This document shows, piece after piece, positions 28,809-36,409 of a DNA stretch of 64,000 nucleotides (position 1 is its first letter; each line of letters begins with the position of its first letter). The stretch comes from Flavobacterium chryseum (GTDB taxonomy: Bacteria; Bacteroidota; Bacteroidia; Flavobacteriales; Flavobacteriaceae): contig NZ_SNWW01000006.1 of assembly GCF_004362015.1 (NCBI RefSeq), positions 186,001-250,000 of the forward strand. Reading direction: 5' to 3'. Position numbers and translations under genes: made by a program. The notes beneath the pieces were generated by a model. That model did not search any database, was not told the origin of the DNA, and saw only the letters and a program-made list of their open reading frames with translations.

Positions 28809-28838
28809 CTAAACTAAATAATATTTTTTAATAAACAA
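28809..28838 (-). promoter_or_regulatory. Predicted promoter of the susC operon
   Basis: On the minus strand, TTG (28836-28838), a 19-bp spacer and TAGTTTAG (28809-28816) resemble the Bacteroidota TTG-N19-TAnnTTTG promoter with one change. The same form occurs at 38458-38487, and a similar -7 occurs at 34333-34340. It predicts a leader of about 335 nt before susC. Apart from these sites, 28469-28800 shows no gene. Confidence 0.6.
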
Positions 28839-28854
28839 TGGTAAAATCAAAAAA

Positions 28855-28870
28855 ATGTGTTCGTGCACAT
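28855..28870. promoter_or_regulatory. LacI-type operator-like palindrome A
   Basis: atgtgttcgtgcacat, centred 53.5 bp upstream of the susC -7 element. The left half is the perfect consensus half-site, the right half is degenerate and the central CG is kept. Confidence 0.65.
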
Positions 28871-28877
28871 AAAAAAA

Positions 28878-28893
28878 GTGTTTTCGAACACAT
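28878..28893. promoter_or_regulatory. LacI-type operator-like palindrome B
   Basis: gtgttttcgaacacat, centred 23 bp beyond site A. The right half is the perfect consensus. With site A it can also be drawn as a hairpin, but the matching pairs at two other promoters favour protein binding. Confidence 0.65.
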
Positions 28894-29124
28894 TTTTTAG
28901 AAAAAGTATTATTAAATTCTTACTTATTTTGAATTTTAACCGAATAAGAATTTAAATTTTTAATATAAAAAGTTCATTTAATTCTAAAATTAAGAATGTT
29001 TTATTTGGAATTCATTTAATTAAAAAACGCAATAAAAATTCTCTTTTCTATATCTAAATCAATCATTTAATGTTTTTTTGAAACCATATTCTTATTCCAA
29101 AAAACAACTTTAAGCCGATGACAA

Positions 29125-29480
29125 CTAAATTAAATTCCTAATTTCAATAATGATTTTTTCTGTCAAGTGATCAGCTTTTTCTTGAGAAATACTTTCGATA
29201 TAAATACGACTAATCGGTTCTTTATTTGATTTTCTTAAATGCACTTATTCAACCCTAAAATCAATTTTGATAACATCGGTACAATTCGGTTTTTGGCTGC
29301 TGAATTTTTTGTGCTATATTTTCTAAAATTTCCTTCACATTAATTTGCGGAGTTAATTCAATTTTGCTTTTGCTCATATAAGATTCAGTGTTAACTTTCA
29401 CGAAGCTTTATAAACGTAATTTTAGCATTTGCAAGAAGCGATAAAAAAAGACATCAGTTGAGCCAGAGCTCTTTCAAATA
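29125..29480 (-). pseudogene. Remnant of a phosphoglucosamine/phosphomannomutase gene (C-terminal part)
   Basis: No long frame is open, but three pieces in different minus-strand frames match the end of alpha-D-phosphohexomutases. These are LFLSLLANAKITFIKLRES (about 29394-29450), then MSKSKIELTPQINVKEIL (from 29377), then IKIDF followed by VHLRKSNKEPISRIYIES and a stop at 29125. A TAA at 29245-29247 stands where the family has a Trp codon just before VHLRKSN. At least two frameshifts and one stop show decay. It lies between the sugar importer and the susC promoter, so the locus may once have carried its own hexosamine-phosphate mutase. Nothing is recognised in 28894-29124 or 29481-29609. Confidence 0.75.
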
Positions 29481-29609
29481 CGAATATTTGAGTGCTTATT
29501 ATAATCTTGAATAAAATGTTATGTTTATAGAAAGTTCTGCAAGCTTACTACACAATATTGTCATCTCCTTCGAGGACAAATTTCAGGTAGAACTAAAACC
29601 AAAAAACCT

Positions 29610-30983
29610 TTACCAGTTTCTGTATTTATGACCTTTAAATGCAAAAAACACGATCATTAAATAGGCTGGAAACAATATTAAATAAGCCAGTTGATTTCCA
29701 CTTTTTGCAGTTTCAGTAATTCCCGCAGTTGCATTTGATGTATTAATTGTATCTGCAAGCAAACCATAAAGTAACGGAAAAACAGCACCGCCAATAATTC
29801 CCATAATCAGAATTGCGCCTCCAATTTTTGTAAATCCGCCAAGATCCTGAAGTGCCATTGGCCAGATTGCCGGCCAGCAAAGTGCATTGGCCAATCCTAA
29901 AAGTGCCACTAAAATGATTACTAAAGGCAATTGTGGAATTCCAGGTAATTGAATCATGATTTTAGGTGAAAGTATTACAATCAATGAAACTAAAATTAAA
30001 CCCAAAAATCCGGACATTTTTAAAGCAAAAACCTGTGAAACATATTTGGGTATTAGTGTGATTCCTAAAATATATCCCACAACCATTGCGGTCATCGTAA
30101 ACGAAGTCAGTTTGAGATAAAAAGATCCATTTTCGCCATAAACGCCCAATTGTTTTCCGAAACCTCCTATGGAGTCTCCGGCTAAAACTTCGGCAGCGAT
30201 ATAAACCATCAAAGTAATAACGCCAAAAACCAATTGCGGATGTTTGAAAGCTTCTTTTATTTGTTTGAAAATACTTAAATGTGCCACCTGTCCTTCGTCA
30301 TCTAAATTGATTTCAGGAAGCGGAGAAAATTTCACTAAAACGGCCAAAACCAACATGATTGCTGCCATGTACATATATGGCGTTTGCAATTGCAAGGCTA
30401 GTAAATCTAAAGCACTTTCTTTTTCAGCCGATGTTAAAACCGCAATTTTATCTGCAGAATAGTCGCCAATATTGGATAATACTAAAGAAGTGAGTAATAA
30501 CGGAGCCAGAAATCCTGCGAGTTTATTTGCGATTCCCAATACGCTGATTCTCGCAGCGGCACTTTCGCGCGGACCAATTACCACAACATACGGATTCGCA
30601 GCGGTTTGTAAAACTGCCAAACCGGTTCCCATTACAAATAAAGCGATTAAAAAAAGTCCAAAAGTTCGGGCTTCGGCTGCTGGATAAAATAGTAATGCAC
30701 CAACGGCAATAACTAATAATCCTAGTGAAATTCCATTTTTATAGCCTACTTTTTCGATTAGAAATGAGGACGGAATCGCCATTACAAAATAAGCAATATA
30801 AAAGGCAAAAGTCACAAAATACGATTGTGATTCGGTTAGTTCACATGCCAATTTAAAAAATGGAATCAGCGGTCCGTTGAGCCAGGTTACGAATCCAAAA
30901 ATAAAAAATAACGAGGTTAAAATAACCATTGGAATCAAAGTGCTGCTTTGTTCTTTTTTTAAAGTAATATCGATTTCTGACAT
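29610..30983 (-). CDS. Sugar:proton symporter, MFS FucP/GluP/NagP family
   Basis: A 457-residue inner-membrane protein with 12 hydrophobic segments and the sequence pattern of the FHS sugar symporters: FFIFGFVTWLNGPLIPFFK in helix 1, AIPSSFLIEKVGYKNGISLG, LQTAANPYVVVIGP and LCWPAIWPMALQDLG. NagP-type members import N-acetylhexosamines in other gram-negative bacteria. Next to a hexosamine kinase operon, it is best read as a GalNAc/GlcNAc importer. It is 217 bp downstream of the epimerase gene on the same strand, with an inverted-repeat element between them. The exact sugar is inferred. Confidence 0.88.
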   Translation of the reverse strand: MSEIDITLKKEQSSTLIPMVILTSLFFIFGFVTWLNGPLIPFFKLACELTESQSYFVTFAFYIAYFVMAIPSSFLIEKVGYKNGISLGLLVIAVGALLFYPAAEARTFGLFLIALFVMGTGLAVLQTAANPYVVVIGPRESAAARISVLGIANKLAGFLAPLLLTSLVLSNIGDYSADKIAVLTSAEKESALDLLALQLQTPYMYMAAIMLVLAVLVKFSPLPEINLDDEGQVAHLSIFKQIKEAFKHPQLVFGVITLMVYIAAEVLAGDSIGGFGKQLGVYGENGSFYLKLTSFTMTAMVVGYILGITLIPKYVSQVFALKMSGFLGLILVSLIVILSPKIMIQLPGIPQLPLVIILVALLGLANALCWPAIWPMALQDLGGFTKIGGAILIMGIIGGAVFPLLYGLLADTINTSNATAGITETAKSGNQLAYLILFPAYLMIVFFAFKGHKYRNW

Positions 30984-31027
30984 ATTTTTGGGTTTGGGGT
31001 TAGTTATTCGCTGTGTGTGTTTTTTTT

Positions 31028-31163
31028 AAACATAGAAACATAGATTTTATAAGCTAAAAGAAGGCGTTTCACTTGCATCAACACACATAACTATGTGTGA
31101 GAAAACTAGTTTTCTTTTTATATTCTTTTTCAATCTATAAAATCTATGTTTCTATGTGTTTAA
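31028..31163. repeat. Inverted-repeat element, full copy 1 (catagaaacatag type)
   Basis: Perfect 20-bp arms at 31031-31050 and 31137-31156 (catagaaacatagattttat and its complement). The interior aaggcgtttcacttgcat is shared with copies at 35526-35668 and 19977-20040. It lies between the epimerase and importer genes. Confidence 0.88.
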
Positions 31164-31200
31164 TATTTTTTATGCGATTTAAGCTTTGTTAATTCGATGC

Positions 31201-32127
31201 TTATTTACCGACTAATTCCTGCTCATAAAAAAGAATGGTTTCTTCTAAAGCTTTATCAATTATATACTCTGGTTTAAAGCCTAATTGATTGAATTTTTCA
31301 GGATTCGCTTTTGAATGTTTGATATCGCCCGGTCTTGCTTCCAGAAATTTTATTTGCGATTTTGAGTTGGTAATTTTGATGATTTTTTCGGCCAATTCTA
31401 AAACCGATGTACTGTGACCGAGTGCAACATTATACGTTTCATCTCCTTTTTGAGAAGCCAGAATATTAGCTTTTACAACATCTTTGACATAAATAAAATC
31501 TCTGGTCTGCAATCCATCTCCGTAAATAGTAATCGGTTCATTTTGAAGTGCTTTATTAATGAAAATTGGCACCGCCGCTGCATAAGCTGATTCCGGATTT
31601 TGGCGCGGACCAAATACGTTAAAATATCTCAACGATGCGGTTGGAACCTGATATTGATCGAGATACATTTTTAAATAATATTCTCCGTCTAATTTTGTAA
31701 TTGCATAAGGCGTCATGGGTTCCGGAAACATGGTTTCTACTTTTGGTAAAATAGGATTGTTCCCGTAATTCGCTGCAGATGTTGACAGTACAACTTTACA
31801 ACCTGCATTATTTTTTGCCGCTTCCAGAATATTAATTGTTCCGATCGTATTAATTTCGATACATTCTCTAATTTTTAATAACGATTCAGGAACGCTGACT
31901 AAAGCTGCCAAATGAAAAACACCTGCTACACCGTCAATTACTTCATTAACTAAATTTTCATCGCGAATATCACCTTTTACAAAATCAACATTCAATCCTT
32001 TTAGGTTGTGTTCGAATCCTGTTCTTAAACTGTCCAGAATTGTAACCTGATGTCCTTCATTTGATAAATGTTCGGCGATGTGGCTTCCTATAAAACCGGC
32101 ACCTCCGGTAATTACATATTTTTTCAT
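31201..32127 (-). CDS. NAD-dependent UDP-hexose 4-epimerase (probably UDP-GalNAc/UDP-GlcNAc)
   Basis: A 308-residue short-chain epimerase. The Rossmann motif GGAGFIGSHIAEHL is at the N-terminus. The catalytic Ser region is STSAANYG, and the YxxxK pair is in PYAITKLDGEYY near 145-155. NVFGPRQNPESAYAAAVPIF is the typical UDP-sugar epimerase segment. It is the third gene of a tight run after a nucleotidyltransferase and a sugar-1-kinase (5-bp gap to the kinase). In such a set it should convert UDP-GalNAc to UDP-GlcNAc. GalE with UDP-Gal/Glc or a WbpP-like role is the alternative. Confidence 0.87.
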   Translation of the reverse strand: MKKYVITGGAGFIGSHIAEHLSNEGHQVTILDSLRTGFEHNLKGLNVDFVKGDIRDENLVNEVIDGVAGVFHLAALVSVPESLLKIRECIEINTIGTINILEAAKNNAGCKVVLSTSAANYGNNPILPKVETMFPEPMTPYAITKLDGEYYLKMYLDQYQVPTASLRYFNVFGPRQNPESAYAAAVPIFINKALQNEPITIYGDGLQTRDFIYVKDVVKANILASQKGDETYNVALGHSTSVLELAEKIIKITNSKSQIKFLEARPGDIKHSKANPEKFNQLGFKPEYIIDKALEETILFYEQELVGK

Positions 32128-32132
32128 TTCTC

Positions 32133-33236
32133 TTATTTTAATGATACAGCCGAATTCAAATTATAGTTTTCCATTTCTGAAAATTGTTCCGTAAGGCTTT
32201 CAATTAGTTTAAATTGATTCTTAGAGCGATCAAGATTATGTTCCGGATATTCTGTTTTATAATACACGTCATCATTCAGAAAATCAGTTAAAAAACGCAA
32301 TGCCATAATAAAAACCATCGTTTTTGCACCAAGCGGTAAGTATTTTATTTCTAATAAAGAAAGTGACGAATTCGTTTTCTCAAGAAAACCTTTTACATAG
32401 GCTTTATAATATTGTAAATTGAAATTGACAAGTTCCAGATTTTTTTCATCCTCGGCAGCTGTATTACAAATGGTTCTGATTGCATCGCCAAAATCATAAT
32501 GAATAATTCCGGGCATAACGGTGTCTGTATCAATTACACAAAGTCCTTTTTTATTGGCGTCGAAAAGTGCGTTTGAAATTTTGGTGTCGTTGTGTGTAAC
32601 CCGTAGTTTTATTTTTCCGGTATCTTTTAATTTTTGCAGAATGTGCATTTCTTCTTTCAGTTCATGAACGAGATTTATGCAGGTTTTGGCTTGTTCTATC
32701 CGTTGTTCTGAAGCTTCTTTTAAGGCAGTATCAAACTGCGAATAACGAAATGCCATATTATGAAAATTCGGAATTACTTCGATTAATTTTCTGGCATCAA
32801 AATCACTGGTCAGGTTTAGAAATTCGCCAAAAAGTTTACCGCCTTCATAAGCAATTTCCTCATTGTTAACGGTTTCAAAAGTCAGACTTCCTTCAATATA
32901 AACCATCATATTCCAGAAATTTCCATCTTTATCCTGATAATAAAAAACGCCTTTTTTTGTACCGATAAAAGTTAAAACACGGCGTTTCAGTTCGTCTTCA
33001 GATAAATGCTTTAGTTTTCGCAACAAATGTTTACTTACGCTAACTTTGTTGGCAATAAGTCCTGAAACGTCTTTAAAAACGCCATTGTTAATACGTTGCA
33101 AAATAAACTGTTTAGAACTATCAGTTGTTATTAAATAGGTGTCGTTGATATGACCGGAAGCCAATTCTCCAAAATTTTTGAAAACCTCGATATGGTCGAA
33201 CTGGTCGAATATAAATTTTAAATGTTCTGCTACCAT
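32133..33236 (-). CDS. NahK-like N-acetylhexosamine 1-kinase (APH-fold phosphotransferase)
   Basis: A 367-residue cytoplasmic kinase of the aminoglycoside-phosphotransferase/choline-kinase fold. The N-lobe carries FILQRINNGVFKDV, where NahK proteins have the nucleotide-binding Lys/Arg region. The catalytic loop is RVTHNDTKISNALFD (H-N-D...N, near 213-228) and the metal-binding segment is VIDTDTVMPGIIHYDFGDAI. NahK of Bifidobacterium phosphorylates GlcNAc and GalNAc at C1. Its position between a sugar nucleotidyltransferase (1-bp gap) and a UDP-sugar epimerase (5-bp gap) supports that role over antibiotic resistance. Confidence 0.85.
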   Translation of the reverse strand: MVAEHLKFIFDQFDHIEVFKNFGELASGHINDTYLITTDSSKQFILQRINNGVFKDVSGLIANKVSVSKHLLRKLKHLSEDELKRRVLTFIGTKKGVFYYQDKDGNFWNMMVYIEGSLTFETVNNEEIAYEGGKLFGEFLNLTSDFDARKLIEVIPNFHNMAFRYSQFDTALKEASEQRIEQAKTCINLVHELKEEMHILQKLKDTGKIKLRVTHNDTKISNALFDANKKGLCVIDTDTVMPGIIHYDFGDAIRTICNTAAEDEKNLELVNFNLQYYKAYVKGFLEKTNSSLSLLEIKYLPLGAKTMVFIMALRFLTDFLNDDVYYKTEYPEHNLDRSKNQFKLIESLTEQFSEMENYNLNSAVSLK

Positions 33237-33237
33237 A

Positions 33238-34146
33238 TTACCAGAGATTAGTTGGATACACTTTTTGGGCTCTTAATTTTTCAATTTCTTTTTTTACAAT
33301 TTCCTTATCTTCTTTATACGTCACTCCAAACCATTTTGCATTCGACTGAAGCACTTCCAGAGATGCATTTTCTGATTTTAAAATTTCATTTACAACTGAT
33401 GTAATAAAGAATTCGGCTTTTAAATCGTGTTCGTTTTCTTTCAGGAATTCTTCAAAAAGTGCGCCTCCAAACTCAAAACATTTAGGTGTAAATCCCCAGA
33501 AATTCATCGAAACAATCGTGTTTTCATCAATGGGAATAAAATCACCGTTATCGTCTTTGCGCATTAATTTGCCATTTATTTTTTCGATGTGCGTGCGTTC
33601 TGTAACATCGGTCAAAAAATTATTTTCATCGACCTGACATTCTCCTCTTGAAACAAAACCATGATCCGAAACCGTATTTTTAAGCAAATACGCCATCATA
33701 TTAAAATGATACGATTCTTTATCCATTTCTGTTAAGGCTTTTGCCATAATTTCGAACGCTTCTTTTCCGTAAAAATCATCGGCGTTTATAATAGCAAAAT
33801 TTTCGGTTACTTCATCTTTTGCCATTAATAAGGCGTGTCCGGTTCCCCATGGTTTTTTTCTTTCGGGATTTTGATATTTTGGCGGAACATTATTAATTTC
33901 CTGAAAAACATATCCTACTTCGGCTTTTCCTTCTAACTTTTTATCAAAAATTTCTTTGCATTCCTCTTCTATATTTTTACTGATAATAAATACAAATTTT
34001 CCAAAGCCTGCCTGTAATGCATCATATATCGAAAAGTCCATTATTGTATCTCCTTCGGGAGTAAACGTATCTAACTGTTTTAATCCTCCGTATCGACTTC
34101 CAATACCTGCCGCCAAAATCACGAGAGTAGGTTTACTTTTGCTCAT
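33238..34146 (-). CDS. Sugar-1-phosphate nucleotidyltransferase
   Basis: A 302-residue protein of the NTP-transferase fold. The nucleotide-binding signature ILAAGIGSRYGGLKQ is at residues 9-23, a metal-binding Asp is in AIINADDFYG, and KPWGTGHALLMAKD is the sugar-nucleotide loop. It is the first gene of the kinase-epimerase run and probably turns the hexosamine-1-phosphate made by the next gene into a UDP-sugar. Because it is pyrophosphorylase-like, it could also work backwards. The nucleotide (UTP or dTTP) cannot be read from sequence. Two operator-like sites and a -7 element lie 187-270 bp upstream. Confidence 0.85.
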   Translation of the reverse strand: MSKSKPTLVILAAGIGSRYGGLKQLDTFTPEGDTIMDFSIYDALQAGFGKFVFIISKNIEEECKEIFDKKLEGKAEVGYVFQEINNVPPKYQNPERKKPWGTGHALLMAKDEVTENFAIINADDFYGKEAFEIMAKALTEMDKESYHFNMMAYLLKNTVSDHGFVSRGECQVDENNFLTDVTERTHIEKINGKLMRKDDNGDFIPIDENTIVSMNFWGFTPKCFEFGGALFEEFLKENEHDLKAEFFITSVVNEILKSENASLEVLQSNAKWFGVTYKEDKEIVKKEIEKLRAQKVYPTNLW

Positions 34147-34332
34147 TTAAATAGTATATTAATTGGTTTATTATTTTATTGTTTTTGGTCAGTTTTTTTA
34201 TTTCCATTGATTTTAAAAAAGCAGCAAAATAATGAGTAATTCTATTTTGATAACTTCTCGTATAAAGTGAAAAATAAATATTAATCTGATAGTTTTTAAG
34301 TTAATATCATAAACTATATGATTAATATTCGG

Positions 34333-34340
34333 CTAAAATA
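34333..34340 (-). promoter_or_regulatory. Predicted -7 element of the salvage operon
   Basis: On the minus strand, TATTTTAG lies exactly 53.5 bp from the centre of operator C, the same spacing as at susC. The -33 position (34360-34362) reads TTT instead of TTG. Its weak -33 would suit a promoter that needs an activator. A leader of about 180 nt is predicted. Confidence 0.5.
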
Positions 34341-34378
34341 TATATTAATATTCTATAAAAAAAGAAAATTGTGTTAAA

Positions 34379-34394
34379 ATGTGCTCGAACACAA
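34379..34394. promoter_or_regulatory. LacI-type operator-like palindrome C
   Basis: atgtgctcgaacacaa, one mismatch from a perfect palindrome. It is shared by the divergent salvage operon and lacI. Confidence 0.7.
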
Positions 34395-34399
34395 TTAAA

Positions 34400-34415
34400 A
34401 TGTTTTCGAACACAT
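34400..34415. promoter_or_regulatory. LacI-type operator-like palindrome D
   Basis: atgttttcgaacacat, centred 21 bp from site C (two helical turns) and about 50 bp upstream of the lacI start codon. Confidence 0.7.
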
Positions 34416-34464
34416 AAAATTAAATATTTTCTCATATTTGATTTTTATATATATTTGTTTCTAT

Positions 34465-35505
34465 ATGGAAAAAATTTACACAATTAAGGATATTGCAGAA
34501 CTCGCAGGTGTTTCTAAAGGCACTGTAGATCGTGTTTTGCATAAAAGAGGAAAAGTCTCTCAGGATGCTCTTGACCGGGTTAATGAAGTTTTGGATAAAA
34601 TTGATTATCAGCCCAATTTAATGGCAAGAAGTTTAAAGAAGACACAAATTTATTCCATATGTGTTTTATTGCCGGATTCTAAAAACGATCCGTACTGGCA
34701 GCCTTGTATTGATGGCATAAATGAAGCCAAAAAAGAGTTTAAATCTTTTAATGTTAAGGTGGAGATTTTCTTGTTTGATGCCACAAGTACAGCCTCCTTT
34801 GTAGAAACGAATAAAGCTGTTTTAAATGCTTCGCCAGATGCTGTTCTTTTAGTTCCTTTATTTCATAAAGAAGCTATTGACGCAATCGAAACCTATAATT
34901 CTAAAGGTATTATTGCCAGTATTTTTAATAATCAGCTTAAATCGAATTCTATAAAAAGTTTTGTTGGTCAGGATTTATTTCAAAGCGGAAGAATTGCTGC
35001 ACGATTACTAGAATTACTGATTCAAAAAGGAACAATCGCCATTATTCATATTGATGAGGATTATGAAAATGCGATTCACATGCAGGAAAAAGAAAAAGGT
35101 TTCAGGGATTATTTCGATCAATTTGAAGATGGAAAATTCGAAATCAAAACGTTCAAAGTAAAACATCCGCAGTTTAAAACGACGCTTAAAGAGTATTTAG
35201 AAGCAAATCCAAATATCAGCGGACTTTTTGTAACGACTTCGAAAGCGTATCAGGTCGCAAAAATTATTGCTAAAAATCCTGAAAAGAAAATTGCTCTTGT
35301 AGGTTATGATTTATTGGAGAATAATCTGGAATATTTAAACAATAAAACAATTGACTTTTTGATTCATCAAAATCCGAAAAGACAGGCGTATTTGGGAACA
35401 ACGAGTTTGATCGAACATTTTATTTTTGAAAAAGAAATTAGTGCCGAAAAGTTGTTGCCAATCGATATCATTAATACAGAAAATGCTAAGTATTATTTTT
35501 TATAA
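34465..35505 (+). CDS. LacI-family transcriptional regulator of the amino-sugar locus
   Basis: A 346-residue regulator starting at the ATG at 34465; an upstream TTG is less likely. The HTH is at residues 4-25 (IKDIAELAGVSKGTVDRVLH). It is followed by the hinge helix NLMARSLKK, whose Leu inserts at a central CG in LacI-type operators, and a periplasmic-binding-protein-like ligand domain (about 62-346). It is divergent from the salvage operon. A TATATTTG element lies at 34450-34457, but no matching -33 is evident. The conserved upstream placement of its presumed sites suggests it can activate. The effector is probably a hexosamine or its phosphate. Confidence 0.92.
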   Translation: MEKIYTIKDIAELAGVSKGTVDRVLHKRGKVSQDALDRVNEVLDKIDYQPNLMARSLKKTQIYSICVLLPDSKNDPYWQPCIDGINEAKKEFKSFNVKVEIFLFDATSTASFVETNKAVLNASPDAVLLVPLFHKEAIDAIETYNSKGIIASIFNNQLKSNSIKSFVGQDLFQSGRIAARLLELLIQKGTIAIIHIDEDYENAIHMQEKEKGFRDYFDQFEDGKFEIKTFKVKHPQFKTTLKEYLEANPNISGLFVTTSKAYQVAKIIAKNPEKKIALVGYDLLENNLEYLNNKTIDFLIHQNPKRQAYLGTTSLIEHFIFEKEISAEKLLPIDIINTENAKYYFL

Positions 35506-35525
35506 ACTATGAGCTTAGTTTTTTT

Positions 35526-35668
35526 AAACACATAGAAACATAGCCTTTAGTAGTGTAAAAAGGCGTTTCACTTGCATGAATTCATCCCGAAGCTTCGGGA
35601 CTATGTGTAATAACGTGTTATCTTTATTCTCTTTTTTTAAACTATAAAATCTATGTTTCTATGTGTTT
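35526..35668. repeat. Inverted-repeat element, full copy 2 (catagaaacatag type)
   Basis: Perfect 18-bp arms aaacacatagaaacatag (35526-35543) and its complement (35651-35668). The interior aaaggcgtttcacttgcat matches copy 1. A GC-rich palindrome tcccgaagcttcggga (35585-35600) is present only here. It lies between convergent genes. Confidence 0.9.
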
Positions 35669-35691
35669 AAAAATATTAACAGCGTTTTTTA

Positions 35692-36327
35692 TTAAAGTAA
35701 AGTCAAAGTTCCGAAAGAACTGGCAACATGAAAATTAGGCGTTTCCGTATTTGGATTCACCCATGAAATCCAGGTTGGTTCATAGAGATTATTTTCTTGT
35801 TTTTTATATTTTGCTCTGTAAAGTCCGGCTTCGAGAATATTGCCTTTAATTAAGTGGAAATTTTGCAGCGACTGAATGCTGATTGCTATTTCTACAACAA
35901 AGTAATTTTCTTTGATTTGAGATTTTACGGTAATATCATTTTCAGGCCAATTCCAGTCAAAATCAAATTTTTTGGCGGGAGATGCTGTAAAATCCATGAT
36001 TCTTGGCGTTGGATCAATTTCGATACAATAATACGGATTTAATGTTTCATCTGTCCTGAAAAAAATCTCTACCCTGTCTGATTCTCCAATACTGTCAATA
36101 GAATCATCCTGCCCGTCTATATGAACATTAGCATCATAAACGGTGTAGCAAAAATAGATATTCTCTGTATCCCATAAAGCTTTAAACTCAATTTTATCGG
36201 GGTTTATTTCATCCCAAGGCGAAACAAAATCAGTTAAAATTTCAGCTTTATTCCAAAACGGATTATCTCCTAAACCATTTATTTGCAAAATGTTTTTTTC
36301 GATACGGTTTACATTATAATTTTTCAT
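35692..36327 (-). CDS. CBM9-like carbohydrate-binding protein
   Basis: A 211-residue protein with the pattern of family-9-like sugar-binding modules: GDNPFWNKAE near the start, IYFCYTVYDANVHI, the conserved SDRVEIFFRTDETLNPYYCI, and VVEIAISIQSL. No signal peptide is visible from the ATG at 36327, and no better upstream start was found. It may therefore be cytoplasmic or use an unusual export route. It has its own position between a terminator and a repeat. It probably belongs to the same sugar theme, but no operator-like site precedes it. Confidence 0.7.
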   Translation of the reverse strand: MKNYNVNRIEKNILQINGLGDNPFWNKAEILTDFVSPWDEINPDKIEFKALWDTENIYFCYTVYDANVHIDGQDDSIDSIGESDRVEIFFRTDETLNPYYCIEIDPTPRIMDFTASPAKKFDFDWNWPENDITVKSQIKENYFVVEIAISIQSLQNFHLIKGNILEAGLYRAKYKKQENNLYEPTWISWVNPNTETPNFHVASSFGTLTLL

Positions 36328-36359
36328 TCTAAAAAGGTACGAAATTTTAAAAATAAAAA

Positions 36360-36394
36360 AGGGAGCAAAAAAAGAAAAATCTTCCTTGCTCCCT
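36360..36394 (-). terminator. Terminator of the beta-helix gene
   Basis: Stem agggagcaa/ttgctccct (36360-36368, 36386-36394) is followed on the minus strand by a T-rich run. It begins 16 bp after the beta-helix stop codon. Confidence 0.8.
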
Positions 36395-36409
36395 AAAAAT
36401 TATTATTAT

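Noticed and set aside
28851..28898. Reading operators A and B as a rho-independent terminator for the importer transcript
   Set aside because: A hairpin can be drawn, but the same palindrome appears in pairs at two other promoters at the same distance from a -7 element, which fits protein-binding sites better.
32005..32020. A consensus half-site (tgtgttcgaa) inside the epimerase gene
   Set aside because: Only one half matches, the other side is unrelated, and it lies within coding sequence with no promoter nearby; chance is the simplest explanation.
32133..33236. An aminoglycoside resistance gene
   Set aside because: The fold is shared, but the tight linkage to a sugar nucleotidyltransferase and epimerase and the HNDTKISN loop point to a sugar-1-kinase.
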